64,000 bases of DNA from Euryhalocaulis caribicus. GTDB taxonomy: Bacteria > Pseudomonadota > Alphaproteobacteria > Caulobacterales > Maricaulaceae. Of this stretch, positions 18,116 to 26,619 are shown piece after piece. Location: the NCBI RefSeq assembly GCF_000412185.1, contig NZ_ASJA01000017.1:16158-80157 (forward strand). The letters run 5' to 3'. Every line of letters begins with the position of its first letter. Within the stretch, counting starts at the first letter, position 1. The translations under genes and the position numbers were made by a program. Under the pieces are notes generated by a model that was given only the letters and a program-made list of their open reading frames with translations, was not told where the DNA came from and searched no databases.

Positions 18116-19132
18116 ATGACAGGCATACTCCCCAGCCAGACCCTGGCCCAGATGATCGAAAGCGGCGCGCTTGCCGCCACAGACGGATTCGAGCCGGGCC
18201 AGATCCAGCCCGCCAGCCTTGATCTGCGGCTCGGGCGCACCGCCTACCGGCTGCGCGCCAGTTTCCTGCCCGGCGCGGGACGCACGGTGGAAGACCGCCT
18301 GAACGGCGACATCGTCATGCACCGGATCGACCTCAGCGAAGGCGCGGTTCTGGAGACGGGCTGCGTCTATCTTGTCCCGCTGGCCGAGCGTCTGGCCCTT
18401 CCGGAAGACGTCTCCGGCGCGGCCAACCCGAAAAGCTCCACCGGCCGTATCGACGTGTTCACGCGCGTCATCACAGACGGCGCGCAGGCCTTCGACGCCG
18501 CGCCAGCCGGCTATCAAGGCCCGCTCTATCTGGAAATCAGCCCGCGCACCTTCTCTGTCCTGGTGCGGCCGGGCGCGCGTCTGGCGCAGATCCGCCTGCG
18601 CCGCGGAAGCCCGGCGCCGCTGAAGGAAATCACCTTGGGCGTGGACCTGACGGGCGGCGAGTCCGGAGTCATCGGCTATCGCGCGCGCCGCCATTCCGGC
18701 CTGATTGATCTTGAGAATCTGGGCGGTCACGATCCCGCCGATTTCTGGGAGCCGGTGCCAGCGCGCGGCGGACGCATGGTTCTGGATCCGGACGAATTCT
18801 ATATTCTCGCCTCCGCCGAAAGCGCCTCCGTCGCGCCGGATGAGGCGGCGGAAATGGCCCCCATCGCCACCGAGATCGGCGAATTCCGCGCCCATTACGC
18901 CGGCTTCTTCGACCCCGGCTTCGGCTGGGAATCCGCCGGCGGCGCAGGCTCCCGCGCCGTGCTGGAGGTGCGCGGCCGCGATGTGCCCTTCATGCTTGAG
19001 CACGGACAGGCCGCCGCCCGCCTTGTCTATGAATCGCTGGAAGCCCCGGCGGACGCCGTCTACGGCGCCAGCGGCTCCCACTACCAGGCCCAGGGCCTGA
19101 AACTCTCGAAACATTTCGGCGGGTGGGGCTAG
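18116..19132 (+). CDS. dcd: 2'-deoxycytidine 5'-triphosphate deaminase (long form)
   Basis: A 338-residue protein made of two dCTP-deaminase/dUTPase-like halves, the form common in alphaproteobacteria. It deaminates dCTP to dUTP, feeding dTMP synthesis. The N-terminal half has IQPASLDLRLG, NPKSSTGRIDVFTRVI and SPRTFSVLVRPGARLAQIRL. The second half repeats the fold with LDPDEFYILASAESASVAPD, GEFRAHYAGFFDPGFGW and EVRGRDVPFMLEHGQ. Both the substrate-binding serine/arginine segment (SSTGR) and the GFFDPGFGW turn are present. No clear ribosome binding site precedes the ATG at 18116. It stands alone between divergent trkH and the convergent desaturase 12 bases away. Confidence 0.9.
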   Translation: MTGILPSQTLAQMIESGALAATDGFEPGQIQPASLDLRLGRTAYRLRASFLPGAGRTVEDRLNGDIVMHRIDLSEGAVLETGCVYLVPLAERLALPEDVSGAANPKSSTGRIDVFTRVITDGAQAFDAAPAGYQGPLYLEISPRTFSVLVRPGARLAQIRLRRGSPAPLKEITLGVDLTGGESGVIGYRARRHSGLIDLENLGGHDPADFWEPVPARGGRMVLDPDEFYILASAESASVAPDEAAEMAPIATEIGEFRAHYAGFFDPGFGWESAGGAGSRAVLEVRGRDVPFMLEHGQAAARLVYESLEAPADAVYGASGSHYQAQGLKLSKHFGGWG

Positions 19133-19144
19133 ACGGGGACGCCT

Positions 19145-20095
19145 TCAGGCCCCGGGCCGGGCAATATTTTCCATCGCCAGCGTAACGCCCGCGGGCGACA
19201 AGCCTTTCCGCGCAGGAAGCGTCTCGGGCGTCTGGATATCCCAGACCAGACCCATGCGCTCCAGCAACTGGATGAACCGCCAGCCGGGGTCGCTCTGTCC
19301 GGGATAGTGGCCGTGGCGGGCCGAACCCGGGAATGCATGATGATTGTTGTGCCAGGCCTCGCCCATCGTCACGAACCCGGCGACCGGCACGTCATGCGCC
19401 TGAACGCCCGCCCCGTCGACCAGCCAGGATTGCGGGCCCTCCCGCTGGGCGTAACGCCCGATCAGCCAGTGCATGGTCACGCTCAGGCTGACCCGTACGA
19501 AAACGCCCCACACAACCCATGCGAAACCGCCCATGAGGAACAGGACCGCCGCCAACACGCCCTGTTGCAGCATCCAGGTCCGCTCGAGGAAGCGGTAAAA
19601 GCGGTCTCCCGTCACCGTCTCGCCGGGATCGAAGCGCGGCGGATGATAAAGCTCCAGCCGGCAGTGCAGGTTCATCCATGCATCGCGCCAGAACCCGGCC
19701 CGGTGAGAATAGAAATCGTGGCAGTCCGGCTGGCGCTGCGCCCAGTCGCGCATGTCATGCGTGCGGATCATCCAGAACGGACCGCCCATCCCCACCATCG
19801 CGCCAAACCACACCAGAACATGTTCGGTCGGTTTCGAGCATTTGAAACTGCGGTGAATCAGCAGTCGGTGATAGCCGACCGAATGACCCGCGCAGAGCGT
19901 CAGCGCGGTCAGCCCGAGAAAAACAAGGAAAGCGTCCAGCGTGAAAAAGAGCGGCCCGAGAAACGCGGCCCCCGCCAGCATGGCACCGTTCCAGATCGAA
20001 TAGGCGGGGCTCCACCTGATCCGTCCCCTGACGGCGTCCGCCGCCTGTGTCTGGTGGATGGAATTGACCTTGTAGGGATCGCGTTCTTCCGACAC
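19145..20095 (-). CDS. Membrane fatty acid (acyl-CoA type) desaturase
   Basis: A 316-residue membrane di-iron enzyme that should introduce a double bond into fatty acyl chains. Histidine box 1 is HSVGYHR in AGHSVGYHRLLIHRSF, and box 3 is HNNHH in GEAWHNNHHAFPGSARHG. Box 2, usually HRxHH, is not in standard form: the corresponding region reads RTHDMRDWAQRQPDCHDFYSHR, in which histidines are spread out. The hydrophobic segments pair as expected (about 32-75 and 155-190). The gene is divergent from an ArsR-type regulator across an unusually AT-rich 118-base gap, suggesting joint or cross control. It may tune membrane fluidity; the substrate position cannot be told. Confidence 0.85.
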   Translation of the reverse strand: MSEERDPYKVNSIHQTQAADAVRGRIRWSPAYSIWNGAMLAGAAFLGPLFFTLDAFLVFLGLTALTLCAGHSVGYHRLLIHRSFKCSKPTEHVLVWFGAMVGMGGPFWMIRTHDMRDWAQRQPDCHDFYSHRAGFWRDAWMNLHCRLELYHPPRFDPGETVTGDRFYRFLERTWMLQQGVLAAVLFLMGGFAWVVWGVFVRVSLSVTMHWLIGRYAQREGPQSWLVDGAGVQAHDVPVAGFVTMGEAWHNNHHAFPGSARHGHYPGQSDPGWRFIQLLERMGLVWDIQTPETLPARKGLSPAGVTLAMENIARPGA

Positions 20096-20159
20096 CGCCG
20101 CCTCCAGGCAATTATATATTTAAGTAATCCCTTATTTCCTTAATCGCTGAAAGTCAATC

Positions 20160-20179
20160 ATTTAACTTATTTCTTAAAT
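20160..20179. promoter_or_regulatory. AT-rich inverted repeat, candidate ArsR-family operator
   Basis: Within the 118-base gap between the desaturase and the ArsR-type gene, ATTTAA and TTAAAT form a perfect six-base inverted repeat around an eight-base spacer. Further AT-rich stretches lie at 20111-20125 and 20182-20188. The whole gap is far more AT-rich than its surroundings. Its position upstream of the regulator and opposite the desaturase fits an operator for the ArsR-type protein. This is an inference from position and symmetry only. Confidence 0.4.
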
Positions 20180-20213
20180 CTCTATATGATCGTCGAATGA
20201 TGGAGATTCGTTG

Positions 20214-20528
20214 ATGCAGCGCGTGTTTGAAGCCCTGGCGTCGCAAGTGCGCCGCAAAATTCTGGCCTATCTGTCGGAGTCGGAACTGACCGCCGGCGAA
20301 ATCGCGGAGCGTTTCGAAATTTCCAAACCCGCCGTGTCCCAGCATCTCGGCATTCTGGAGAATGCCGGTCTGGTCGAGCGGGAAAAACGCGGCCAGTTCG
20401 TTCACTACCGGATCGTGCAGGACAATCTGACCAATACGCTGAACGATTATGTCCAGCAGGTCTGCCCGGTCAGCCGTCCCCTGCGCCGGGAGAGCGCGGA
20501 AATCGCCCGCAAAAAGGCGAAGCCCTAG
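20214..20528 (+). CDS. ArsR-family winged-helix transcriptional regulator
   Basis: A 104-residue single-domain repressor-type protein. [20 protein letters not shown] is the usual ArsR N-terminus. The helix-turn-helix is [20 protein letters not shown], and the wing reads [15 protein letters not shown]. No CxC or His-rich metal-binding pair is visible, so it is likely of the metal-independent SdpR-like branch rather than a metal sensor. GGAG at 20202-20205 precedes both a TTG (20211) and the ATG (20214); I chose the ATG. Divergence from the desaturase suggests that gene as a target. The stop shares CTAG with convergent glmM. Confidence 0.87.
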   Translation: MQRVFEALASQVRRKILAYLSESELTAGEIAERFEISKPAVSQHLGILENAGLVEREKRGQFVHYRIVQDNLTNTLNDYVQQVCPVSRPLRRESAEIARKKAKP

Positions 20529-21871
20529 GCCGCCCGCCCCACCGTTTCGACCAGCGAGTCGACGATCTTCTCGACCTTCCGGGCGTCGTCGCCCTCGGCC
20601 ATGATGCGGATCAGGGGCTCGGTGCCGGATTTTCGGATGACGAGGCGCCCTGAATCGCCCAGCTCGGCTTCGGCCTCGCGGATCGCCTCTTTCACTTCAT
20701 CGGCCTCCAGCGGCGCGCCGGACTTATAGCGGACATTCTTCAGGATCTGAGGGGCCGGTTCGAACTGGCGCAGGATCTGGCTGGCCGGCTTGTCGGCCTC
20801 CACCATCGCGGCCAGCACCTGCAGCGCCGCCATCAGGCCATCGCCGGTCGTGGCGAAGTCCGACAACACAACATGGCCGGACTGCTCGCCGCCCAGATTG
20901 TAGCCGTCGGCGCGCATCTTCTCGACAACATAGCGGTCGCCGACCTGCACGCGCTCGAGGGCGAGCCCGTCCTCTTTCAGGCAGCGCTCCAGCCCCAGAT
21001 TGGACATGATGGTCGCCACGATGCCGGGCTTGGCGAGGCGCTCGCGCTTGTGCCAGGACCGCGCGATCAGGGCGAGGATCTGGTCGCCGTCGACGATCTC
21101 CCCGTGCTCGTCACAGACGATGATGCGGTCGGCGTCGCCATCCAGCGCCAGTCCGATATCGGCGCGCATTTCCTTGACCTTGGCGGCCATAGCGCCGGGA
21201 TGGGTGGAGCCAACCTCGTCATTGATATTGAAACCGTTCGGGCTGACGCCGACCGAGATAACCTCCGCCCCCAGCTCCCAGAGCGCGGCCGGGGCGACCT
21301 TGTAGGCCGCGCCATTGGCGCAATCGACCACCACGCGAAGCCCGTTCAGGCGCAGGCGGCGCGGCAGGGTGGCTTTCACGATCTCCACATATCGCGCCTG
21401 CGCGTCATCCACGCGCTTGGCTCGGCCCAGCTTGTCGGCCGGGGCCAGCTCTTCCTCCAGCCCCCGGTCCATCAGGCTCTCGATTTCCAGCTCCGTGGAA
21501 TCGTCCAGCTTGTAGGCGTCCGGCCCGAACAGCTTGATGCCATTGTCGTGATAGGCGTTGTGCGAGGCGGAAATCATCACGCCGAGATCAGCGCGGAGCG
21601 AGCGCGTCATCATCGCAACGCCCGGCGTCGGCAGCGGACCGAACTGGAAGACGTCCATCCCGACCGAGGTGAAACCCGCCACCAGCGCCGTCTCGATCAT
21701 ATAGCCGGAAAGACGCGTATCCTTGCCGATCACCACCGAATGGCGGCGGCCCGTATCGCGCCGGAAATAGCGCCCCGCCGCCTGGCCGAGGCGCAATGCG
21801 GTTTCCGCGGTCATTGGCGGCTTGTTGGTCAGGCCGCGCACGCCGTCGGTTCCGAAATAGCGTTTTTCCAT
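20525..21871 (-). CDS. glmM: Phosphoglucosamine mutase
   Basis: A 448-residue enzyme interconverting glucosamine-6-phosphate and glucosamine-1-phosphate for UDP-GlcNAc, the precursor of peptidoglycan and lipopolysaccharide. It begins [13 protein letters not shown]. The catalytic phosphoserine is Ser103 in ISASHN, the metal loop is DGDADR, and the phosphate-binding loop near the C-terminus is [10 protein letters not shown]. The frame is open to 21928, but the ATG at 21871 is preceded by AAAAAGAGGCGCCAGA and matches the family N-terminus. It is divergent from glmS, so both halves of the glucosamine pathway start from the same 115-base gap. Confidence 0.96.
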   Translation of the reverse strand: MEKRYFGTDGVRGLTNKPPMTAETALRLGQAAGRYFRRDTGRRHSVVIGKDTRLSGYMIETALVAGFTSVGMDVFQFGPLPTPGVAMMTRSLRADLGVMISASHNAYHDNGIKLFGPDAYKLDDSTELEIESLMDRGLEEELAPADKLGRAKRVDDAQARYVEIVKATLPRRLRLNGLRVVVDCANGAAYKVAPAALWELGAEVISVGVSPNGFNINDEVGSTHPGAMAAKVKEMRADIGLALDGDADRIIVCDEHGEIVDGDQILALIARSWHKRERLAKPGIVATIMSNLGLERCLKEDGLALERVQVGDRYVVEKMRADGYNLGGEQSGHVVLSDFATTGDGLMAALQVLAAMVEADKPASQILRQFEPAPQILKNVRYKSGAPLEADEVKEAIREAEAELGDSGRLVIRKSGTEPLIRIMAEGDDARKVEKIVDSLVETVGRAA

Positions 21872-21986
21872 TCTGGCGCCTCTTTTTTCGCCGTAATTCA
21901 ATTGCAGGCAACATGACTCGGTCGCCATTTACCTTTGCCGGGTTATAGCGTCCATGACCTGACGAATCGCTAAAGGGATCAGTTCA

Positions 21987-23804
21987 ATGTGCGGAATTAT
22001 CGGAATTGTCGGTGACAAGCCGGTCGCAGAGCGGCTTCTGGACGGCCTGCGGCGGCTGGAATACCGCGGTTACGATTCCGCCGGGCTGGCCGTACTGGAC
22101 GACGGCAAGGCCGCGCGCCGGCGCGCCGCCGGCAAGATCAAGGCGCTGGAATCCGCATTCGAGGCCGATCCCGTCGACGCCCATATCGGCATCGCCCATA
22201 CGCGCTGGGCCACGCACGGCGCGCCGAATGAGACAAACGCCCATCCCCATCGCGCCGGCCGTGTCACAGTCATCCATAACGGCATCATCGAGAATTTTCG
22301 GGAGTTGAAGGACGAGCTGCACGCCAAGGGCCGCACTTTCGTCACCCAGACCGATTCCGAAGCGGTGGCCGTGCTGGTCGACCAGGCGATGGACGAGGGA
22401 ATAACGCCCCGCGAAGCCGTGCAGGGCGCGCTGTCGCGGCTGGAAGGGGCGTTCGCGCTGGTCTTCCTGTTCGATGGCGAGGATGACCTTCTGATCGGCG
22501 CCCGGCGCGGCTCTCCGCTGGTGGTGGGGCTGGGCGACGGGGAAACCTATCTGGGGTCGGACGCCATGGCCGTCGGCCCGCTGACCCGCCGCGTGATCTA
22601 TCTGAAAGAGGGCGACTGGGCGGTCGCCACGCGCGCCGGCGCAACCGTTTATGACGAGGACAATCAGGAAGTGACGCGCCCTGTCGCGCTGCTGGAAGCC
22701 AATCAGGCCGTGGCCGCCAAGGGCAATCACCGCCACTTCATGGAAAAGGAAATCTACGAACAGCCGGAGGTGGTGGCCCGCACCCTCTCGGCCTATGTGA
22801 ACGAGGACCTGACGATCAGCCTGCGCGACGGTCTGGATTTCTCACAATTTAGCCGCGTCCTTATCACGGCCTGCGGCACCGCCAGCTTCGCCGGCGAGAT
22901 CGCCCGCTACTGGTTCGAGCAGGTGGCGAAACTTCCCGTCGAGGTCGATATCGCCTCGGAGTTCCGCTACCGCGAACCGGCGCTGGACACGGGCGCGCTG
23001 GCCCTGTTCATCAGCCAGTCGGGCGAGACCGCCGATACGCTGGCCGCCCTGCGCTATTGCAAGGATGCGGGCCTGACCACCGCGGCGCTGGTGAACGTGC
23101 CCGAATCCTCCATCGCGCGGGAGGCGGACATCGTCCTGCCAACCCTGGCGGGGCCGGAGATCGGGGTTGCCTCCACCAAGGCCTTCACCTGCCAGCTCGC
23201 CGCGCTTGCCGCGCTGGCCGTGGCGGCGGGCGCGCAGCGCGGCGCGCTGTCGAAAGACGAGGCCACCGCCCATGCCCGTTCGCTGATGCACGCGCCGCAT
23301 TTGATGAACAAGGCGCTGGAGACCGAAACCGATATTCAGGCCATGGCGCAGGAACTCTCCCGCGCCCGGGACGTGCTGTATCTGGGCCGCGGCGTCTATT
23401 TCCCGCTGGCGCTGGAGGGCGCGCTGAAGCTGAAGGAGATCAGCTATATTCATGCGGAGGGCTACGCCGCCGGCGAGCTGAAGCACGGCCCCATCGCGCT
23501 GATTGAGGACGGCACGCCGGTCATCGTCATCGCCCCGCACGACAAGCTGTTCGACAAGACCGCCTCCAACATGCAGGAGGTCGCGGCGCGCGGCGCGCGT
23601 CTGGTGCTGATTTCCGATGAAAAGGGCCTGAAGGAAGCGGCCGACCTGGAGCCCGCCGGCATCGCCGCGCCAGAGGCCGATCCCCTGATCGCGCCCATCG
23701 TCTACGCCGTCCCGGTGCAGCTTCTGGCCTATCACGTGGCTGTCGAGAAAGGCACCGATGTGGACCAGCCGCGGAACCTCGCCAAGTCGGTAACGGTTGA
23801 GTAG
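21987..23804 (+). CDS. glmS: Glutamine--fructose-6-phosphate aminotransferase
   Basis: A 605-residue enzyme making glucosamine-6-phosphate, the entry step of amino-sugar synthesis. The initiator is followed directly by Cys (MCGIIGIVG), the N-terminal nucleophile of the glutaminase domain. TRWATHGAPNETNAHPH and the GIIENF segment complete that site. Two SIS isomerase domains follow, with SQSGETADT and, near the C-terminus, HAEGYAAGELKHGPIALI. It ends ...LAKSVTVE as usual. AAGGGA eight bases before the ATG is a good ribosome binding site. No ribozyme-like leader is apparent in the short upstream gap. Confidence 0.97.
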   Translation: MCGIIGIVGDKPVAERLLDGLRRLEYRGYDSAGLAVLDDGKAARRRAAGKIKALESAFEADPVDAHIGIAHTRWATHGAPNETNAHPHRAGRVTVIHNGIIENFRELKDELHAKGRTFVTQTDSEAVAVLVDQAMDEGITPREAVQGALSRLEGAFALVFLFDGEDDLLIGARRGSPLVVGLGDGETYLGSDAMAVGPLTRRVIYLKEGDWAVATRAGATVYDEDNQEVTRPVALLEANQAVAAKGNHRHFMEKEIYEQPEVVARTLSAYVNEDLTISLRDGLDFSQFSRVLITACGTASFAGEIARYWFEQVAKLPVEVDIASEFRYREPALDTGALALFISQSGETADTLAALRYCKDAGLTTAALVNVPESSIAREADIVLPTLAGPEIGVASTKAFTCQLAALAALAVAAGAQRGALSKDEATAHARSLMHAPHLMNKALETETDIQAMAQELSRARDVLYLGRGVYFPLALEGALKLKEISYIHAEGYAAGELKHGPIALIEDGTPVIVIAPHDKLFDKTASNMQEVAARGARLVLISDEKGLKEAADLEPAGIAAPEADPLIAPIVYAVPVQLLAYHVAVEKGTDVDQPRNLAKSVTVE

Positions 23805-23857
23805 CCCGCCCCGCGCTTTACCCTGTGCCGGACACGGCCCCCAGCAAGAGTGATGAA

Positions 23858-24739
23858 ATGAAAAAAGTCCGCAAAGCGGTCCTGCCCGTCGCCGGTCTCG
23901 GCACGCGCGTCCTGCCCGCCACGAAGTCCATCCCGAAAGAGATGCTGCCGGTCTTCGACCGCCCCGCCATCCAGTACGTGGTGGACGAGGCGCTGGAAGC
24001 GGGGATCGAGCATCTGGTCTTCGTCACCGGCCGCAACAAGGGCGCGATCGAGGACTATTTCGACCGCGCCTATGAGCTGGAAACCACGCTCCAGAACAAG
24101 GGCAAGGACGACGTGTTGGCGGAACTGGAAGCCTCCATCCCCGAGCCCGGCTCCATGAGCTTCGTGCGCCAGCAAGCCCCCAAGGGGTTGGGCCATGCCA
24201 TCTGGTGCGCCCGCGACGTCATAGGGGACGAGCCCTTTGCCATCCTGCTGCCGGACGTGCTGGTGAAGGCCGCGCCCTCCTGTCTTGCGCAGATGACCGC
24301 CGCTTACGAACAATCGGGCGGCGGCAACGTGATCGCGGTGGAGGAAGTGGCGCGCGAGGACGTGAACAAATACGGCATCATCGACCCTGAAGGCGGGACC
24401 GAGGGCGTCATCAAGATGAAGGGCATGGTGGAAAAGCCGGACGTCGATTCCGCGCCCTCCAACCTCTCCATTACCGGCCGCTATATCCTGCAGCCGGAAA
24501 TCTTCAAGCTACTGGCGACGCAGGGGCGCGGCGCGGGCAACGAAATCCAGCTGACCGACGCGATGGCGCGGCTGATGGAGGAGCAAGCCTTCCACGCCGT
24601 GAAATATGAGGGCCGCTCATATGATTGCGGCAACAAGATCGGATACCTGACCGCCATCGCGGCCTATGCCCTGAACGATGCCGAATGGGGCGCGGAGGCC
24701 CGTCAGGCCTTGGCGGATGCGCTGGACGGCGCGTCCTGA
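23858..24739 (+). CDS. galU: UTP--glucose-1-phosphate uridylyltransferase
   Basis: A 293-residue nucleotidyltransferase producing UDP-glucose. The N-terminal GLGTRVLPATKSIPKEMLP is the nucleotide-binding signature of bacterial GalU. VEKPDVDSAPSNL and GNEIQLTDAM are further family segments. The frame opens at a GTG (23825), but the ATG at 23858 (MKKVRKAVLP) fits the family and has AAGAG upstream. UDP-glucose is the substrate of the UDP-sulfoquinovose synthase at 33407 and the precursor of UDP-glucuronate, the expected substrate of the convergent epimerase. Its last 37 bases overlap the 3' end of that epimerase gene. Confidence 0.95.
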   Translation: MKKVRKAVLPVAGLGTRVLPATKSIPKEMLPVFDRPAIQYVVDEALEAGIEHLVFVTGRNKGAIEDYFDRAYELETTLQNKGKDDVLAELEASIPEPGSMSFVRQQAPKGLGHAIWCARDVIGDEPFAILLPDVLVKAAPSCLAQMTAAYEQSGGGNVIAVEEVAREDVNKYGIIDPEGGTEGVIKMKGMVEKPDVDSAPSNLSITGRYILQPEIFKLLATQGRGAGNEIQLTDAMARLMEEQAFHAVKYEGRSYDCGNKIGYLTAIAAYALNDAEWGAEARQALADALDGAS

Positions 24740-25701
24740 GCGGCGCGCCATTCCTTCAGCCAGTCCACGAAACGCGAAACCCCGTCTTCCAGCGCGACCT
24801 TGTTTTCGAAGCCGTAAGCCTCGCGGATATGGGTCACATCGGCGGAGGTGGTCAGCACATCGCCCTTGTGGCGCGGCAGGTCTTCGCGCCGCGCCGGCTT
24901 GCCGACGGCTTTTTCCAGCGCGGTTACCAGCTCCAGAACCGGCCGCGCGTGTGAACCGCCGATATTGAACAGGCGGTGGCGCCCGCTCTCCGGCGCATCT
25001 TCCACGACGCGGACCAGCGTATCGATGACATCGTCGATATAGGTGAAATCGCGCACCATCTCGCCGCCATTGAAAAGATGGATCGGCTCGTCCCGCATCA
25101 TCGCTTCGGCGAACAGCCAGTAAGCCATGTCCGGCCGGCCCCATGGGCCATAAACGGTGAAGAAGCGCAGCCCCGTCTGGGTCAGGCCATAAAGGCTGGA
25201 ATAGGCGTTGCTCATCAGCTCGCCGGACCGCTTGGTCGCGGCGTAGAGCGAAGCGGGGTCATCCACCCGGTCCTCTTCGGAGAACGGCGCGGCGTCGCGT
25301 TCGCCATAGACGGAACTGGACGAGGCATAGACCAGGTGGCGCACGCATTCGGCCCGCCGCGCGGCCTCGATCACCGACAGATGCCCCATCATGTTGGAGC
25401 GGCCATAAGCCAGCGGATTTTCCAGCGAATAACGAACCCCCGCCTGCGCGGCGAGGTGCAGGATCCGCTCGGGCTTCACCGCCTTGACCAGCGCCTCCGT
25501 GACCTCCGCATCGGCCAGGTCCAGCTTTTCGAAGGAGAAGGCGTCAGAACGGCCAAGCTCGGCCAGGCGCGCCTGTTTCAGGGCCGGATCGTAATAATCA
25601 TTGATGACATCCACGCCTACGACTTCCGCGCCGCGCGCCATCAGCGCGCGGCAAGCGTGGAAGCCGATAAACCCTGCGGCGCCAGTGACGAGAATTTTCA
25701 T
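24703..25701 (-). CDS. NAD-dependent epimerase, UDP-glucuronate 4-epimerase type
   Basis: A 332-residue extended short-chain dehydrogenase. The NAD-binding loop is GAAGFIG at 7-13. VGVDVINDYYDPALKQARL is characteristic of the UDP-glucuronate (to galacturonate) 4-epimerases of capsule loci. The catalytic pair lies in SSSVYGE and YAATKRSGE. A conserved TGLRFFTVYGPWGRPDMA follows. It should supply UDP-galacturonate for surface polysaccharide. UDP-glucose dehydrogenase, needed to make its substrate, is not in the window. It lies 87 bases downstream of cysQ on the same strand and may belong to the cys transcription unit. Substrate specificity is inferred from motifs only. Confidence 0.85.
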   Translation of the reverse strand: MKILVTGAAGFIGFHACRALMARGAEVVGVDVINDYYDPALKQARLAELGRSDAFSFEKLDLADAEVTEALVKAVKPERILHLAAQAGVRYSLENPLAYGRSNMMGHLSVIEAARRAECVRHLVYASSSSVYGERDAAPFSEEDRVDDPASLYAATKRSGELMSNAYSSLYGLTQTGLRFFTVYGPWGRPDMAYWLFAEAMMRDEPIHLFNGGEMVRDFTYIDDVIDTLVRVVEDAPESGRHRLFNIGGSHARPVLELVTALEKAVGKPARREDLPRHKGDVLTTSADVTHIREAYGFENKVALEDGVSRFVDWLKEWRAAQDAPSSASAKA

Positions 25702-25788
25702 CTTGCTGCGAGATTTCCTGTCAGGCGCGGCCCTTGCGCCGCGTGATGGATTGCCGCGCTTGGTAACCGATCCCGCTGAACCTGTCGA

Positions 25789-26619
25789 TCAAGCGGGCGC
25801 AATCGGCGACCGCGATCCATAAGCGATGAAATGCGGATTGGCGAAATCGGAATCCAGCGCCTGCTCGCGCTTGTCATAGCTGAGCGGCTGACCGTCCACC
25901 GTGGTCACGCATCCGCCCGCGCTGACCAGCACGGCGTGACCGGCCGCGGTGTCCCATTCCATCGTGCGGCCCAGCCGCGGATAGACATCGGCCGCGCCTT
26001 CCGCCACCAGGCAGAATTTCAGGGACGATCCGGCGGAGACCGTGTCCGTCACGCCCAGCGCCTTTAGAAAATCGTCCGTCTCCGGGGTGCGGTGGGACCG
26101 GCTGGCCACCGCGGTCGGCGGGCTGGCCGGCTGGCGCACGGACATGGGTTTGAGGTCATATTCGCCGGGATTGCGGCAATCGACTTCACCGGTCCTGGCG
26201 TGATCGCCACACCCGACATAGAGCTTCTTCGTAGCCGGCGCATAGACCACGCCGATCACCGGGGTACGGTCCCGCACCAGGCCGATATTCACCGTAAAAT
26301 CGCCGCCGCCGCGAATGAATTCCTTGGTGCCGTCCAGCGGATCGACCAGGAAGAAATCCCCGTCCGTATCGGGAATGCGTCCCGCCTCGACAGACTCCTC
26401 GGCAACCACCGGACAGCCGGGCGCGAGCTTGGCCAGCTCTTTCAGGATATAGGCCTCGGCCCGCTGGTCGGCGATGGTGACCGGCGAGTCGTCGTCCTTG
26501 CGCTCGACTTCGAGGGAATTGCCCTCATAGACGTCCAGGATGATCCGCCCGGCCTCAAGCGCGATGCGCTCCAGGCCCTTGATCAGGTCGGCGTCACAGA
26601 TCGAATTTGTGGCCGACAT
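25789..26619 (-). CDS. cysQ: 3'(2'),5'-bisphosphate nucleotidase
   Basis: A 276-residue member of the inositol monophosphatase superfamily. It hydrolyses 3'-phosphoadenosine-5'-phosphate (PAP), the product left by sulfotransferases and by PAPS reduction, which would otherwise inhibit those enzymes. Metal-site motifs are [17 protein letters not shown] and [10 protein letters not shown], all intact. The gene overlaps the 3' end of cysNC by 26 bases, so cysD-cysNC-cysQ is one operon that both makes PAPS and removes its by-product. This arrangement suits a cell with heavy sulfotransferase activity. Confidence 0.93.
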   Translation of the reverse strand: MSATNSICDADLIKGLERIALEAGRIILDVYEGNSLEVERKDDDSPVTIADQRAEAYILKELAKLAPGCPVVAEESVEAGRIPDTDGDFFLVDPLDGTKEFIRGGGDFTVNIGLVRDRTPVIGVVYAPATKKLYVGCGDHARTGEVDCRNPGEYDLKPMSVRQPASPPTAVASRSHRTPETDDFLKALGVTDTVSAGSSLKFCLVAEGAADVYPRLGRTMEWDTAAGHAVLVSAGGCVTTVDGQPLSYDKREQALDSDFANPHFIAYGSRSPIAPA

